The notes under the pieces are model-generated. The model was not told where the DNA came from, did no database searches, and saw only the letters and a list, made by a program, of their open reading frames with translations. DNA of 21,269 nucleotides from the IMG/VR virus record IMGVR_UViG_3300022200_002546, positions 1 through 21,269 of that record; one strand, written 5' to 3'. Source of the DNA: a virus. Every line of letters begins with the position of its first letter. The stretch's first letter is position 1. Both the position numbers and the translations under genes were made by a program. This document shows, piece after piece, positions 1 through 6,997 of this stretch.

Positions 1-65
1 ATGCCGTACTGCTTCAGCATGTCGACAATCTTGCGCTTTACTTTTTTCTCGGGGGTGTCAGCCAT
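1..65 (-). CDS. N-terminus of a possible VRR-NUC nuclease (partial)
   Basis: The minus strand opens an ATG at 65 that overlaps the stop of the preceding gene (TAATG) and stays open to the window edge, giving 21 complete codons. The visible residues are basic and helical and contain TPEKKVKRKIVDMLKQYG. Many phage VRR-NUC (PD-(D/E)XK-type) nucleases begin with a comparable PEKKVK...ML...YG segment before the catalytic core. The catalytic residues would lie outside the window, so the family call is an inference from this short start. The gene is the last visible member of the long leftward operon and is probably translated by coupling to its upstream neighbour. Confidence 0.45.
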   Translation of the reverse strand, partial: MADTPEKKVKRKIVDMLKQYG

Positions 66-286
66 TACTTGATCTCCTCCATGTTCCACACGGTTTTGAT
101 CTTGTCGATGATCGTGTCACGACGCTTTTGCAACGCAACATAGTCCTTGCCGGTGAAGTTCAGCTTGATTTCATTCTGGCCTTTAGTGCGTGACAAGCGC
201 ATGGCTTCTTGGCACACCTCCTGCAAGTCTTTGCGCAGCTTGCGGAGGGAAAGGGAATGTAAAAACTCAGGGGGTCTTGCTCTCAT
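65..286 (-). CDS. Small basic hypothetical protein (73 aa)
   Basis: I do not recognise this protein. It is helical and charged, with many Arg and Lys residues and no membrane segment or cysteine pair. The ATG at 286 has a clear AAGGAG seven bases upstream, which decides the start even though it overlaps the end of the preceding gene by 20 nt. The stop overlaps the next ATG by one base (TAATG). The tight packing supports a real operon gene of unknown function, possibly nucleic-acid associated given its charge. Confidence 0.7.
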   Translation of the reverse strand: MRARPPEFLHSLSLRKLRKDLQEVCQEAMRLSRTKGQNEIKLNFTGKDYVALQKRRDTIIDKIKTVWNMEEIK

Positions 287-464
287 CGGTAGCTCCTTCG
301 GGGTTCATGTAGTCATCTACGGATTGCAGCGCGTGCATCAGCACGAGCTTTTCAAATTCTGCTTTGTAGTTCTTGCCGAAGCGTTTGTTCTCGTCAATCC
401 GGCGTTGCGCTCCGGTCAGTTTCGAGATCAAGCTCCGTCTGTACCTCTTCAGTCCTTGGCTCAT
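267..464 (-). CDS. Small basic hypothetical protein (65 aa)
   Basis: The frame is open upstream to 545, but the start is placed at the ATG at 464. That ATG has AGGAAG just upstream, and the longer version would be a shadow of the better-supported gene at 394-561. The product begins MSQGLKRYRRSL, is strongly basic over its first 30 residues, mixed in the middle and acidic at the C-terminus. No domain is recognised. About 70 nt of it is read out of frame with the preceding gene, and its 3' end overlaps the following gene by 20 nt. Function is unknown. Confidence 0.65.
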   Translation of the reverse strand: MSQGLKRYRRSLISKLTGAQRRIDENKRFGKNYKAEFEKLVLMHALQSVDDYMNPEGATDESKTP

Positions 465-561
465 CTTTCTTCCTAAATATCTTGTCGTAGTTGTCCTCGT
501 ATGCTTTGCGATCTTCTGGGCGGCGCTTGCTGCCCTTACCACCATGCCATTTATCGCTCAT
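394..561 (-). CDS. Small conserved phage protein with HGGKGS..RP start (55 aa)
   Basis: This short gene starts at the ATG at 561 with AAGGAG seven bases upstream and overlaps the end of the preceding gene by 11 nt. The product begins MSDKWHGGKGSKRRP and continues with AYEDNYDKIF. Small phage proteins with a DKWHGGKGS-R-P opening and a Y..N/GYD-IF segment are common, and that pattern is the main evidence. The C-terminal third is acidic and overlaps the next gene in another frame. Function is unknown. The Gly-, His- and Lys-rich opening could bind a nucleic acid or nucleotide, but nothing in the sequence proves it. Confidence 0.75.
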   Translation of the reverse strand: MSDKWHGGKGSKRRPEDRKAYEDNYDKIFRKKDEPRTEEVQTELDLETDRSATPD

Positions 562-784
562 CCTTGTGCTCCTTGATTGTGAAGTTTCGCCAGTAGGGAT
601 TCTTTGCGGCGATCTTGCCCGCCTGACTCCGCGTCATCACTGGCGTGTTCAACGCTTGCTCCAGCGTCCAGCCCCTGATCCGCAAGCGTTCAAGGATTGT
701 GTGGCGCTTTAGGTTGTGTATGTTGCGGGTACGGTCTGACCATGCGGCGCGCACGGCTTCTATCGTTTCGTCGTCTAGCTTCAT
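551..784 (-). CDS. Small hypothetical protein with GWTLE.AL.TP motif (77 aa)
   Basis: The product is predicted helical. Its centre reads HTILERLRIRGWTLEQALNTPV, a variant of the RLR.GW(S/T).E.AL.TP pattern found in many phage DNA-associated proteins and next to HNH domains. A role as a small DNA-binding accessory is therefore possible but inferred. The ATG at 784 has only a weak Shine-Dalgarno. It overlaps the stop of a 33-codon candidate ORF upstream (ATGA), so translational coupling is plausible. A 29-bp palindrome lies 25 nt upstream of the start. Confidence 0.7.
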   Translation of the reverse strand: MKLDDETIEAVRAAWSDRTRNIHNLKRHTILERLRIRGWTLEQALNTPVMTRSQAGKIAAKNPYWRNFTIKEHKDER

Positions 785-882
785 GTCTCTGATTCTTTCT
801 TATAGTTGGGACAAATGGACATCGTGTCCATTTGTCCAGAATAATTACTGGCTGTAGTCTCGGCAGCCAGCGTGCCGTCCAT
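781..882 (-). CDS. Candidate short ORF or leader peptide (33 aa) overlapping the next start
   Basis: An ATG at 882 opens 33 codons ending in a TGA that overlaps the ATG of the following gene (ATGA), the same coupling seen elsewhere in this operon. The upstream purine stretch (GGTGGGGG) is a poor ribosome-binding site. The 29-bp palindrome at 809-837 is read as codons within this ORF, so the peptide may simply be transcribed leader. It could be a regulatory leader peptide or chance; the exact overlap is the only argument in favour. Confidence 0.28.
   Translation of the reverse strand: MDGTLAAETTASNYSGQMDTMSICPNYKKESET
809..837. repeat. 29-bp GGAC palindrome, copy 1 (perfect arms)
   Basis: The arms are GGACAAATGGAC and GTCCATTTGTCC around ATCGT, a perfect 12-bp inverted repeat. 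It is the only fully paired copy of the seven in the window. It ends 25 nt upstream of the leftward gene starting at 784. It could be an operator or a transcribed hairpin. Confidence 0.9.
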
Positions 883-934
883 AAACCCCCACCGAGGAGT
901 TCTCAGGTTCCGGTGGGCCCCCGACTACTGGGGG
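848..934 (-). other. Structured intergenic RNA: three consecutive stem-loops
   Basis: Between the genes ending at 941 and starting at 784, the minus-strand transcript can fold into three perfect hairpins in a row. They are CCCCC/GGGGG with a 7-nt loop (918-934), CCCACCG/CGGTGGG with a 16-nt loop (888-917), and CTGGCTG/CAGCCAG with a 9-nt loop (848-870). A long T-run is absent, so these are not classic intrinsic terminators. They could slow decay, partly terminate transcription, or form a small structured RNA. Confidence 0.5.
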
Positions 935-940
935 TGTTCT

Positions 941-1180
941 TTAGCCAGCGCCGCCTTCGGCGCCAACACCCTTAAGCACGCGTAGCGTGACGCTGCGCTT
1001 GATGTCGCTCTGGCTGGTTGCAGTTTCTGGATTCGCAACATCTTCGGCGGCTTCAACATCGCTGTTGTATTCCTGTCCGGTAGCGACGTTCTCAATCTTT
1101 ACTTCGACTTCTGGCAGTAGGATGGCGCTGCCATCTTCGCGAGTGCCACCGATGGTGGCGTTCTGGTCAATGATCGGCAT
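941..1180 (-). CDS. Small acidic hypothetical protein (79 aa)
   Basis: The ATG at 1180 has AAGGAG eight bases upstream and overlaps the end of the zinc-ribbon gene by 14 nt, as expected inside an operon. The product is acidic in its central 40 residues (many Glu and Asp) and ends in a Gly/Ala-rich tail (GVGAEGGAG). There is no cysteine pair and no membrane segment. I do not recognise a family. A small acidic protein could mimic DNA or bind a basic partner, but that is speculation. Confidence 0.65.
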   Translation of the reverse strand: MPIIDQNATIGGTREDGSAILLPEVEVKIENVATGQEYNSDVEAAEDVANPETATSQSDIKRSVTLRVLKGVGAEGGAG

Positions 1181-1709
1181 CAGTAAACTCCTTGGTTTTG
1201 TGGACGCGAATGTCCTCGTCGTCCAAATTCAAATTGCATGTGTACCCATGCTCGTTCAGCACATAAGTGTTCGTCAGGTAGTGCTGGAGCGTTGACGCCC
1301 TACCGAGCAATGCGTCACGCTCGATTATCTCACACAGATGCTCCAGATAGTCCATGCGCTGACGCTGCCGCTTGATACCCTGCTCAGTGCGTAGCGTCGC
1401 TATGCCTAGCTCTACCTTGTTGAGGTACTGCCTAAGTTTATGGCGTGGTGCGTACATGAGAGACTTGATCTCCGCCAGAACTTCTGCGGCTGGGTCGTGT
1501 GCCAGCAACTGCTCTTGGGCGAGTATGGCGTCATCCCGCTCCACTCGGCGGTCACGCTTTCTACTCGCAGCTTTCGCCCGAAGATACCTAGCCCGCTCCT
1601 TAGCCTTGCGGCGGCAGTCAGTACATATACCGACCACACGCCGCTTGGCGTCCAGAAAACTTTTGCTAGGTTTAGTCTCACCGCACTCAGAACAAGTGCG
1701 GTCCGTCAT
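1167..1709 (-). CDS. Zinc-ribbon protein with HNH-like N-terminal finger (180 aa)
   Basis: The N-terminus holds two CxxC pairs (C6/C9 and C29/C32) in the arrangement CSECGETKPSKSF...GICTDC. This resembles the zinc ribbon in front of many phage HNH endonucleases. A very basic Arg/Lys segment follows (about residues 33-58), then a helical region. No HNH catalytic core (DH...N...N/H) is present, so it may be a DNA-binding remnant or a separate regulator. The ATG at 1709 overlaps the stop of the small membrane gene upstream (TGATG). An in-frame GTG three bases earlier is possible but less likely. The last 14 nt overlap the next gene. Confidence 0.7.
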   Translation of the reverse strand: MTDRTCSECGETKPSKSFLDAKRRVVGICTDCRRKAKERARYLRAKAASRKRDRRVERDDAILAQEQLLAHDPAAEVLAEIKSLMYAPRHKLRQYLNKVELGIATLRTEQGIKRQRQRMDYLEHLCEIIERDALLGRASTLQHYLTNTYVLNEHGYTCNLNLDDEDIRVHKTKEFTDADH

Positions 1710-1822
1710 CACTGCCCCCTTAGATTCAGCCCAGTATTCACCACATCACTTACGGCGATTACCAGCGCACCAAACAGGGTGATGATGCCAAGCATCAGCA
1801 GGAGAGACATGAACCTGTGCAT
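1709..1822 (-). CDS. Single-span small membrane protein (37 aa)
   Basis: This 38-codon ORF is bounded at both ends by TGATG overlaps. Its ATG overlaps the stop of the HTH/membrane gene, and its TGA overlaps the ATG of the zinc-ribbon gene. The product has a short basic N-terminus (MHR) and then one hydrophobic helix of about 22 residues (MSLLLMLGIITLFGALVIAV). The tail is short and hydrophilic. The topology fits a small inner-membrane phage peptide. No known holin or spanin signature is visible. The double overlap and the clean membrane segment argue that it is real. Confidence 0.65.
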   Translation of the reverse strand: MHRFMSLLLMLGIITLFGALVIAVSDVVNTGLNLRGQ

Positions 1823-2322
1823 CACAGCACCCCCGCTTGGTTCAGCGTCAGGAGGACAAGGCCGATCAGCACAGCGATGCCGAAGGTCAGCTTCACACCC
1901 TCCATGTAGTCCGCTGCCGTGTCGGTGACTGCCGGATACTCTTCACGCAGTGCGTCGCTTTCTGCCTTGGTCACAACTGGCAGTGCGTTGAGGTCGTTGA
2001 TTTCCTGCTCATCCTTTTCAGCCAGCAAACGCAGGCCGCGAAGAACCGTGTCCATTGGCTTTTCGTGCGGGGTTGCCAGTGCAGAAATCAGGGCACGAAC
2101 AGATACCGGAACATACATCAGCCCAGCTGATTTATCCGCTGACTTATTTTTGGCAGTGGCCTTCTTAGTCTCAGCGGATTTGGTTGGCTTAACATCCCGC
2201 GTGTAGCGGACCACAGTGCCTTGGCTTACGCCGGTTGCTTCGGCAATTTCCTTGTAGGTTTTGCCGGTCTTACGCAGACTGATAATCATCGTGCGTTGTT
2301 CTTTAGTAATCGCTTTCATCAT
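1822..2322 (-). CDS. HTH protein with a C-terminal membrane anchor (166 aa)
   Basis: Residues about 14-42 form a resolvase/Hin-type helix-turn-helix (TGKTYKEIAEATGVSQGTVV). A Lys/Ala/Thr-rich linker follows (about 46-66), then a helical middle region. A hydrophobic stretch near the end (about 144-163) reads as a transmembrane helix with only a few residues after it. It therefore appears to be a tail-anchored DNA-binding protein that could hold phage or host DNA at the membrane. Two adjacent ATGs are possible; GGAG lies four or seven bases upstream of them. The gene is coupled to the small membrane gene downstream by TGATG. DNA binding follows from the motif; the tethering role is inference. 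Confidence 0.72.
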   Translation of the reverse strand: MMKAITKEQRTMIISLRKTGKTYKEIAEATGVSQGTVVRYTRDVKPTKSAETKKATAKNKSADKSAGLMYVPVSVRALISALATPHEKPMDTVLRGLRLLAEKDEQEINDLNALPVVTKAESDALREEYPAVTDTAADYMEGVKLTFGIAVLIGLVLLTLNQAGVL

Positions 2323-2338
2323 AGGTCTCCAAGTGAAG

Positions 2339-2395
2339 TTAATTTACTGCGCTTAGCAGTAGGTTATAGAAGAAGTAGAACAGCCCCTCAATCAT
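2339..2395 (-). CDS. Candidate tiny hydrophobic peptide (18 aa)
   Basis: The ATG at 2395 overlaps the stop of the preceding small gene (ATGA) and has GGGAGG a few bases upstream. The 18 residues are hydrophobic and aromatic (FYFFYNLLL core). That is too short to be a confident gene, but the exact overlap and ribosome-binding site match the operon's style. It could be a membrane micropeptide or a chance ORF in the leader of the HTH gene. Confidence 0.32.
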   Translation of the reverse strand: MIEGLFYFFYNLLLSAVN

Positions 2396-2568
2396 GGGGA
2401 CCTCCCATTCTCATCTTCTAATTCTTTAGTGTCAATAAGGATGTACTGCGCTTCTTGTGCCATTTGATCTATCTCATCGCACTTGGGCGTGTCTTTCCTT
2501 TTGACCACTGCCATCACCATCTTGGCTAGGCATCTAGCCTTCGTGGCTAACTGTTTAGAATCGTGCAT
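2392..2568 (-). CDS. Small hypothetical protein (58 aa)
   Basis: A perfect AAGGAG lies upstream of the ATG at 2568. The product is helical, with a basic first half containing two cysteines (C13 and C30) and an acidic second half ending ELEDENGRSP. No family is recognised. The cysteines are too far apart for a standard CxxC zinc knuckle. It fills what would otherwise be a gap of over 250 nt in a densely packed operon and is coupled at its stop to a tiny downstream ORF. Confidence 0.6.
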   Translation of the reverse strand: MHDSKQLATKARCLAKMVMAVVKRKDTPKCDEIDQMAQEAQYILIDTKELEDENGRSP

Positions 2569-2578
2569 TAGACTCTCC

Positions 2579-2779
2579 TTATGTTTTAATCCAATAGCGG
2601 TTCTCGCCTACTCGAACCCCGACCCCATCTAACTTTTTTCTGACATCTAGATGTTGGAGTGCAACGATCTTATCGGCAAGCCCGTCTGGCAAATTTTTTA
2701 GTTCACCATAGTTGATGGGCTTGTCGATCTCCTCCTCCACCCACCAGTCGTGGTCTTGGTCCCGATACACAATAATCAT
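2579..2779 (-). CDS. Small hypothetical protein (66 aa)
   Basis: The start is placed at the ATG at 2779, just after the end of the 287-aa gene. A longer reading of the same frame to 2980 lies inside that gene and is rejected. The product begins MIIVYRDQDHDWWVEEE and looks like a compact beta/alpha fold with conserved-looking tryptophans and a YWI end. No good Shine-Dalgarno is seen (only GGGGTGG some distance away), so translation may depend on the upstream gene. Function is unknown. Confidence 0.6.
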   Translation of the reverse strand: MIIVYRDQDHDWWVEEEIDKPINYGELKNLPDGLADKIVALQHLDVRKKLDGVGVRVGENRYWIKT

Positions 2780-2795
2780 CGGATGGCGGCCACCC

Positions 2796-3659
2796 CTAGA
2801 TCGCAAAAGCGTCGAGGATTGAATCAACCTTAGAGCGAACATCTGCTCGAACTGTGTCGTTCTCCTTGACTTCGTCGATGGTGACATTCGCAATAACTTT
2901 TTCAGATTGTTCCACAAGTGCATTGATGGCCTCGTCCTTGGTGATGTTGAGTTGACGCACAGTGGCGATGGTCTCGGCAAAGTTCTCTAGGATGTTATTG
3001 CGGAACCGCTTGCGCTCACCCTCCTCACCAGAGGACAGGCGATCCGAGATATGCTTGAGGTTGTCGATCAGGCGTGTGCGAATGTCTGCAACCGCACCCT
3101 CCCAACGCCGAGCATACTCAGCCTCGTACTGGCTACGCAGCTCCTCCATTGCCTCGCTACCAACATCCACGCGGAAGTCACCCGCCGTGGGCACAGGCAA
3201 ATACGAAACATTAAAGCGGAACTTATGCTCGATCTCCTCGACGGTTGGGTACTCGTCACGGTTGAACATAGCCCCCAGCTTGAATGCCTGCGTGCTGATA
3301 AGCGTCGGGTAGAAGTGCAGGAAGTTCTGCACCATCGTCTCAAACTCTTTCTGGTGTGCATCCAACTCCTGCTTGAAGTCGAAGAACGCCTGCGTGGGGA
3401 TGAGGCGAGGGCCATAGTCAGACCACGGCAGGGTCTTGGAGTACATCCAATTACGCACGCTGGCCGCATACTTGATGATGCGGTCAAGGTGATCGACACC
3501 ATGCAGCAGGTTCTTGTTGACACGCGACGCACCAGCCGATGCGTTCTTCACGGTGTTCACCTCGTCAGTGACCTTGCGGTCTAGCTTACGAGCCGTCCAT
3601 GTTCCGATTGACAAGTCAACCAGCATGGCGCTGGAGGAAATAGAGATTTGATTAGCCAT
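2796..3659 (-). CDS. Conserved protein of the AAA/VWA cluster, DUF3150-like (287 aa)
   Basis: The ATG at 3659 has GGAG seven bases upstream. A longer frame to 3683 would run into the palindrome region and is not preferred. The N-terminus reads ISSSAMLVDLSIGTWTARKLD, reminiscent of the S...WxARK pattern of DUF3150-type proteins, which accompany CobS/CobT-like AAA and VWA genes on phages and integrative elements. The rest is helical with a PVPTAGDFRVDVG segment near residues 155-167. No enzyme motif or membrane helix is visible. Its place downstream of the ATPase and VWA genes suggests a partner or substrate adaptor of that complex. The family link is from memory of motifs, not a search. Confidence 0.68.
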   Translation of the reverse strand: MANQISISSSAMLVDLSIGTWTARKLDRKVTDEVNTVKNASAGASRVNKNLLHGVDHLDRIIKYAASVRNWMYSKTLPWSDYGPRLIPTQAFFDFKQELDAHQKEFETMVQNFLHFYPTLISTQAFKLGAMFNRDEYPTVEEIEHKFRFNVSYLPVPTAGDFRVDVGSEAMEELRSQYEAEYARRWEGAVADIRTRLIDNLKHISDRLSSGEEGERKRFRNNILENFAETIATVRQLNITKDEAINALVEQSEKVIANVTIDEVKENDTVRADVRSKVDSILDAFAI

Positions 3660-3677
3660 GATAAGTCTCCGAAGTAG

Positions 3678-3706
3678 GGACATTTGGACACGATGTCCGT
3701 TTGTCC
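3678..3706. repeat. 29-bp GGAC palindrome, copy 2
   Basis: On the plus strand it reads GGACATTTGGAC, five bases (ACGAT), GTCCGTTTGTCC. It sits 3 nt beyond the stop of the 306-aa gene and 18 nt before the start of the 287-aa gene, exactly in the intercistronic gap. Confidence 0.9.
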
Positions 3707-3709
3707 TGA

Positions 3710-4630
3710 TTAGTCGTGGTAACGAGTCCAGCCAGCTTTCAGAATGCCCAACGGCAAGCGCTCATACGAGTAGATGCCAGCCGCCGTGTACGCACGCGGA
3801 AAGAGTTCAGCTTTAATGTCTTTCAGCTTGGCGAAGTCGATGCGATACCCACCACCTGAACTGTTGTACGCCCAGCGGTTATCGTGGTAGAGCGCAGCGA
3901 AGTAAGGCCACACCGACTCGTCGTCAGGGTTGGCTATCACCTTAGCCAGAATGTCTACCTTGGTTTTTGCTCTGCCGTTGATGTGGTTCTCTCTAGCGTA
4001 GTCGCCAAGCATAAAGTCAAACTGTTCAAGCGGGAACGCCGTGAATATCTTGAGGTAGTCGAACAGCCCGTTGAACTTCTTACGCACCTCGTGTGCTTTG
4101 GACTTGTCCACATACTTCTTGTAGGCGTCAGCCAGCGGAGTGATGTAAGTCTTGCCCTGACTGTCGAACCATATAGACAATTCCTTACCGTGGATGAGGA
4201 ACTCACACCAGTCTGTGCCGGAGGTTTCATTGCCCTCCTCACGCATCCTTCTGACAATGTCCTCCGACAAGTGCGTCGCACGAATGCCGCACTGTCTATG
4301 CTCAGTGCCCAGCCACATGGCGTGCCCTGCTTTCCCTATAAAATAGTTAGCGAAAGTGTTGGTCGACTGCGAGCCGTACGACATGTCGATAGTGATCTCA
4401 CCGTTGCGATGCCATGTCACCACATTGGTTTCGTACAGTCTGGCAGCGTAGGTGTTGTCGTCGATCTTGACCAACGCCTTGTGCCTCCAGTCCTTGCGGT
4501 TGGATTGCAACGGCACACCGACACTCAGCTTGTTAGTGCCACGAATCTCTGCCGTAGTGTTGAAGTAATGCTCAGCCTGCGCGAAGTTGCGCAGACCAGC
4601 CGTGTTGTTTGTTGATACACCAAATGCCAT
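3710..4630 (-). CDS. Conserved hypothetical protein of the AAA/VWA cluster (306 aa)
   Basis: AAGGAG lies seven bases before the ATG at 4630. Residues about 60-96 contain YAARLYETNVVTWHRNGEI followed by TIDMSYGSQSTNT. This resembles the L..T.IV....G.I.L..G...T.TT motif found in many phage hypothetical proteins. The middle is charged and helical, and the C-terminus is rich in Tyr and Trp. No catalytic or membrane motif is evident. It lies between the VWA gene and the 287-aa gene and is likely co-expressed with both. The protein could be a substrate or scaffold of the ATPase complex, but its function is unknown. Confidence 0.7.
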   Translation of the reverse strand: MAFGVSTNNTAGLRNFAQAEHYFNTTAEIRGTNKLSVGVPLQSNRKDWRHKALVKIDDNTYAARLYETNVVTWHRNGEITIDMSYGSQSTNTFANYFIGKAGHAMWLGTEHRQCGIRATHLSEDIVRRMREEGNETSGTDWCEFLIHGKELSIWFDSQGKTYITPLADAYKKYVDKSKAHEVRKKFNGLFDYLKIFTAFPLEQFDFMLGDYARENHINGRAKTKVDILAKVIANPDDESVWPYFAALYHDNRWAYNSSGGGYRIDFAKLKDIKAELFPRAYTAAGIYSYERLPLGILKAGWTRYHD

Positions 4631-4650
4631 TTGAGAACTCCTTGTAAAAA

Positions 4651-5916
4651 TTACAAACGAATGTTGACTGCGTTAGGTGCAGTCTGGTCAGTAGTCATGG
4701 CCCACATCGTAGGCACTCCAAAGTTAGGCCAGTCAATGACATAGCCATCGGACAACATCAGCACAAAGTCAGGCTTTGTGCCCATCTTGTACACGAACCC
4801 TTCAACGCAGCGTGGGTCAGTGCCACCACCACCCGCAGGCTTGGTTGAATGTTCAAGCGTGTCGTACTCGCCAGCTACATAAGTCTCCTCACCAGCCACC
4901 GCCGTGTCCCAGTACAACAAGTGCAGGCGCTCAGGCGGCATGGTCTCGGTGATTGACTTGATCTCAGCAAGGAACGCAGCGATCTCCTCCTGCTTGATAG
5001 ACGCTGAGGTGTCGATGCCAACCACAACAGGGCCAATAGACTCAGCGTACGGGCTAGGCATGTACTTGCCCTGCGCCATCCAGCGACGGTTAGGCTTGCG
5101 CCATGTCGAGGAGTCACGCCCCTGCGTAGCGCCAGTGACGAACTCACGCAACTGCTCACGCCAGTCCACCTTCGGCTCAGGCAGTGCCCCAATGTCACGC
5201 GCAGTGTTGCCACCCAGCTTGCCCGCAAGGATTGAACCCTGACGAATGGCTTGGTCGATAGCTTTGTCGAGCGCCTCGCGTTCTTCTGCCGACAGGTCGT
5301 TGGCGTTCACCCAGTCATGCTCATCCAACGAATTGTCTGCGTTGCCCTTGGCGTAGTGTTCAGCGAACTCATCCGCATCGACAGGCCCACGCTCCTGCGG
5401 CGTGCCATCACCTTGGTTGTCGCCTTGCTGGTCGCCATCCTGCTGGCCCTGCTGCGCTTGCTGCTTCTCCTCAATCTTCTGCTGGAGATACTTGAACACT
5501 TGGCCGGTATCCCACCCACGAAAGCGCTCGTCATAGAGCAGGCCAATCTTGGGCATGGACACCAACTCACCCTCACGGTCGAGGTCAACGATCTGCAAGT
5601 TGATTACATAATCACACGCAGCGTTGGTCAGCTTGGAGTCGATCTTGTCGAGGTGCTTCCAAGTGGTTAAGTGTTTATAGAGAACATGGAAGTTCTCGTG
5701 CGCCACCACGAAGTTGAGTTCCTTCTCATCCAGCCTGTCCATGAACTGCACGCCGTAATACTTATCACGGCCATTCGTGTACGCAGTCGGCACGAGATCC
5801 TTCGGCTTGCTCTCACCCAGCATGATGATGCCGGACAACAGAGCAAACTTTCTGGAACGCATCAGCTGAATGTGGCTGCGCTCGAGGCGTTGCGGTGCTG
5901 TTAGTTTAGTTGCCAT
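4651..5916 (-). CDS. HExxH metallopeptidase-like and VWA domain protein (421 aa)
   Basis: Two domains are visible. Residues about 1-135 hold VAHENFHVLYKHL, an HExxH motif (H73, E74, H77), followed by AACDYVIN with a possible third ligand at D102. This is the arrangement of DUF2201-type putative metallopeptidases. A Gln/Gly/Asp-rich linker follows (about 150-185). From about 295 there is a VWA domain with an intact MIDAS: DTSAS (302-306), a Thr in GGGGTD (366) and Asp in MLSDG (390). The start is the ATG at 5916 after AAGGGGGGAG; the open frame upstream is not needed. The gene lies 10 nt after the MoxR-type ATPase, the classic MoxR/VWA pairing, so it is probably the ATPase's adaptor or effector. 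Proteolysis is inferred only. Confidence 0.85.
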   Translation of the reverse strand: MATKLTAPQRLERSHIQLMRSRKFALLSGIIMLGESKPKDLVPTAYTNGRDKYYGVQFMDRLDEKELNFVVAHENFHVLYKHLTTWKHLDKIDSKLTNAACDYVINLQIVDLDREGELVSMPKIGLLYDERFRGWDTGQVFKYLQQKIEEKQQAQQGQQDGDQQGDNQGDGTPQERGPVDADEFAEHYAKGNADNSLDEHDWVNANDLSAEEREALDKAIDQAIRQGSILAGKLGGNTARDIGALPEPKVDWREQLREFVTGATQGRDSSTWRKPNRRWMAQGKYMPSPYAESIGPVVVGIDTSASIKQEEIAAFLAEIKSITETMPPERLHLLYWDTAVAGEETYVAGEYDTLEHSTKPAGGGGTDPRCVEGFVYKMGTKPDFVLMLSDGYVIDWPNFGVPTMWAMTTDQTAPNAVNIRL

Positions 5917-5926
5917 TGCTCCCCCC

Positions 5927-6967
5927 TTACACAGCCCAAGAGTTTTCACGCGCCCACTTGGTGAACTCAGTCGCGCTTGCCACTAGCCCTGCCTTCTTAG
6001 AACGCATGGCCGCTTGAGCAAACATGAACTGCACCTCACGCGGTAAGCGTTTCAGATACTTCATCCAGTTGTTGATGTTTGAATTGTCAACTCGCATCAC
6101 CGCACCGAGCGCAAGAATGACTGACCCGATTGGGTTGGTCGGGATCTTGGCAGTGTCCGGCTTCTCAACGCACACGGCGAACGGCGTCACATCGTCAGCG
6201 ATGGACAGATACGCTTGAAGATCACGAGCGAACGCCTCACCTGCCGTACCAGACAACGCAGTTATCAGCGTGTCGTCGTCGAGGTTGTGGCGCTGCTTGA
6301 GAATGTGCGACGAGTGTGCGAGCGAGCGACCCGAAACAAACGCAGACTGCTGCTGGCGTGGCGTGAAGATGTATGGGTTGTCGATCTTCTCGTCAGCCGG
6401 ATAGCTAGTGTAGCTGTCCATGCAGTGCGGATACTCCTTGACCCAAGCCATGAGCGTCGGGTCCATGTCGTTGTCCACGCCCCACTCAATCCACTCGTCA
6501 GCCGTAGGCTTGCGGATAGTCAGGAACGACACGCGGTTCTTAGCGTGTGCTTGCAGCGAGTCGCCCACCCCATCCGTCGAGAGGTTAGTCGTACCGAACA
6601 CGATGCTGCCCTCGGGCAGGCGGTACTCACCGATGCGCTTCTCATACAAGACAGGCAGCAGGCCATTGACCACGGCGCGCTGCGCCTTGCCGATCTCATC
6701 CAGCATGTAGATGGTTGGCTCATCAGCCATGAACAATTTATTGGGAACGAATGCCACACTGTCGTCGTTCATCTTGGGCATCTGGAGATCACCAAGGTCG
6801 AGCAGAGTGCAGTCGAAGTAGCGGGTCGGCATGCCGAGCGATTCACCTAGCATGCTGAGCATGGCGGACTTGCCAATCCCCGGCTCGCCCTGAAAGATGA
6901 AGGTGTTGTGTTCGCCGCAGGTTTCAACGAGGTGTGCGGCTTGGGTAAGTGATACTGAAGTGGACAT
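5927..6967 (-). CDS. MoxR/CobS-type AAA+ ATPase (346 aa)
   Basis: Walker A is GEPGIGKS (27-34), Walker B is IYMLDE (86-91) and sensor 1 lies in FGTTN (124-128). A conserved-looking Arg in KNRVSF (145) is a candidate arginine finger. The order and length fit the MoxR/NorQ/CobS branch, whose hexamers remodel proteins or insert metal cofactors together with a VWA partner. That partner is encoded immediately downstream. AAGGAG precedes the ATG at 6967, and a 29-bp palindrome lies 31 nt upstream. The target in a phage context is unknown; it could be a host complex, a phage replication factor or an anti-defence target. The ATPase call is strong. Confidence 0.92.
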   Translation of the reverse strand: MSTSVSLTQAAHLVETCGEHNTFIFQGEPGIGKSAMLSMLGESLGMPTRYFDCTLLDLGDLQMPKMNDDSVAFVPNKLFMADEPTIYMLDEIGKAQRAVVNGLLPVLYEKRIGEYRLPEGSIVFGTTNLSTDGVGDSLQAHAKNRVSFLTIRKPTADEWIEWGVDNDMDPTLMAWVKEYPHCMDSYTSYPADEKIDNPYIFTPRQQQSAFVSGRSLAHSSHILKQRHNLDDDTLITALSGTAGEAFARDLQAYLSIADDVTPFAVCVEKPDTAKIPTNPIGSVILALGAVMRVDNSNINNWMKYLKRLPREVQFMFAQAAMRSKKAGLVASATEFTKWARENSWAV

Positions 6968-6997
6968 GAGAACTCCTTAATTGGAATAAAAGTAAAG

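Noticed and set aside
3051-3584. Long plus-strand open frame opposite the 287-aa gene
   Set aside because: It is a shadow of the minus-strand gene, whose start, ribosome site and operon context are better. Similar shadows opposite other genes (for example 3884-4615 and 6215-6850) were rejected for the same reason.
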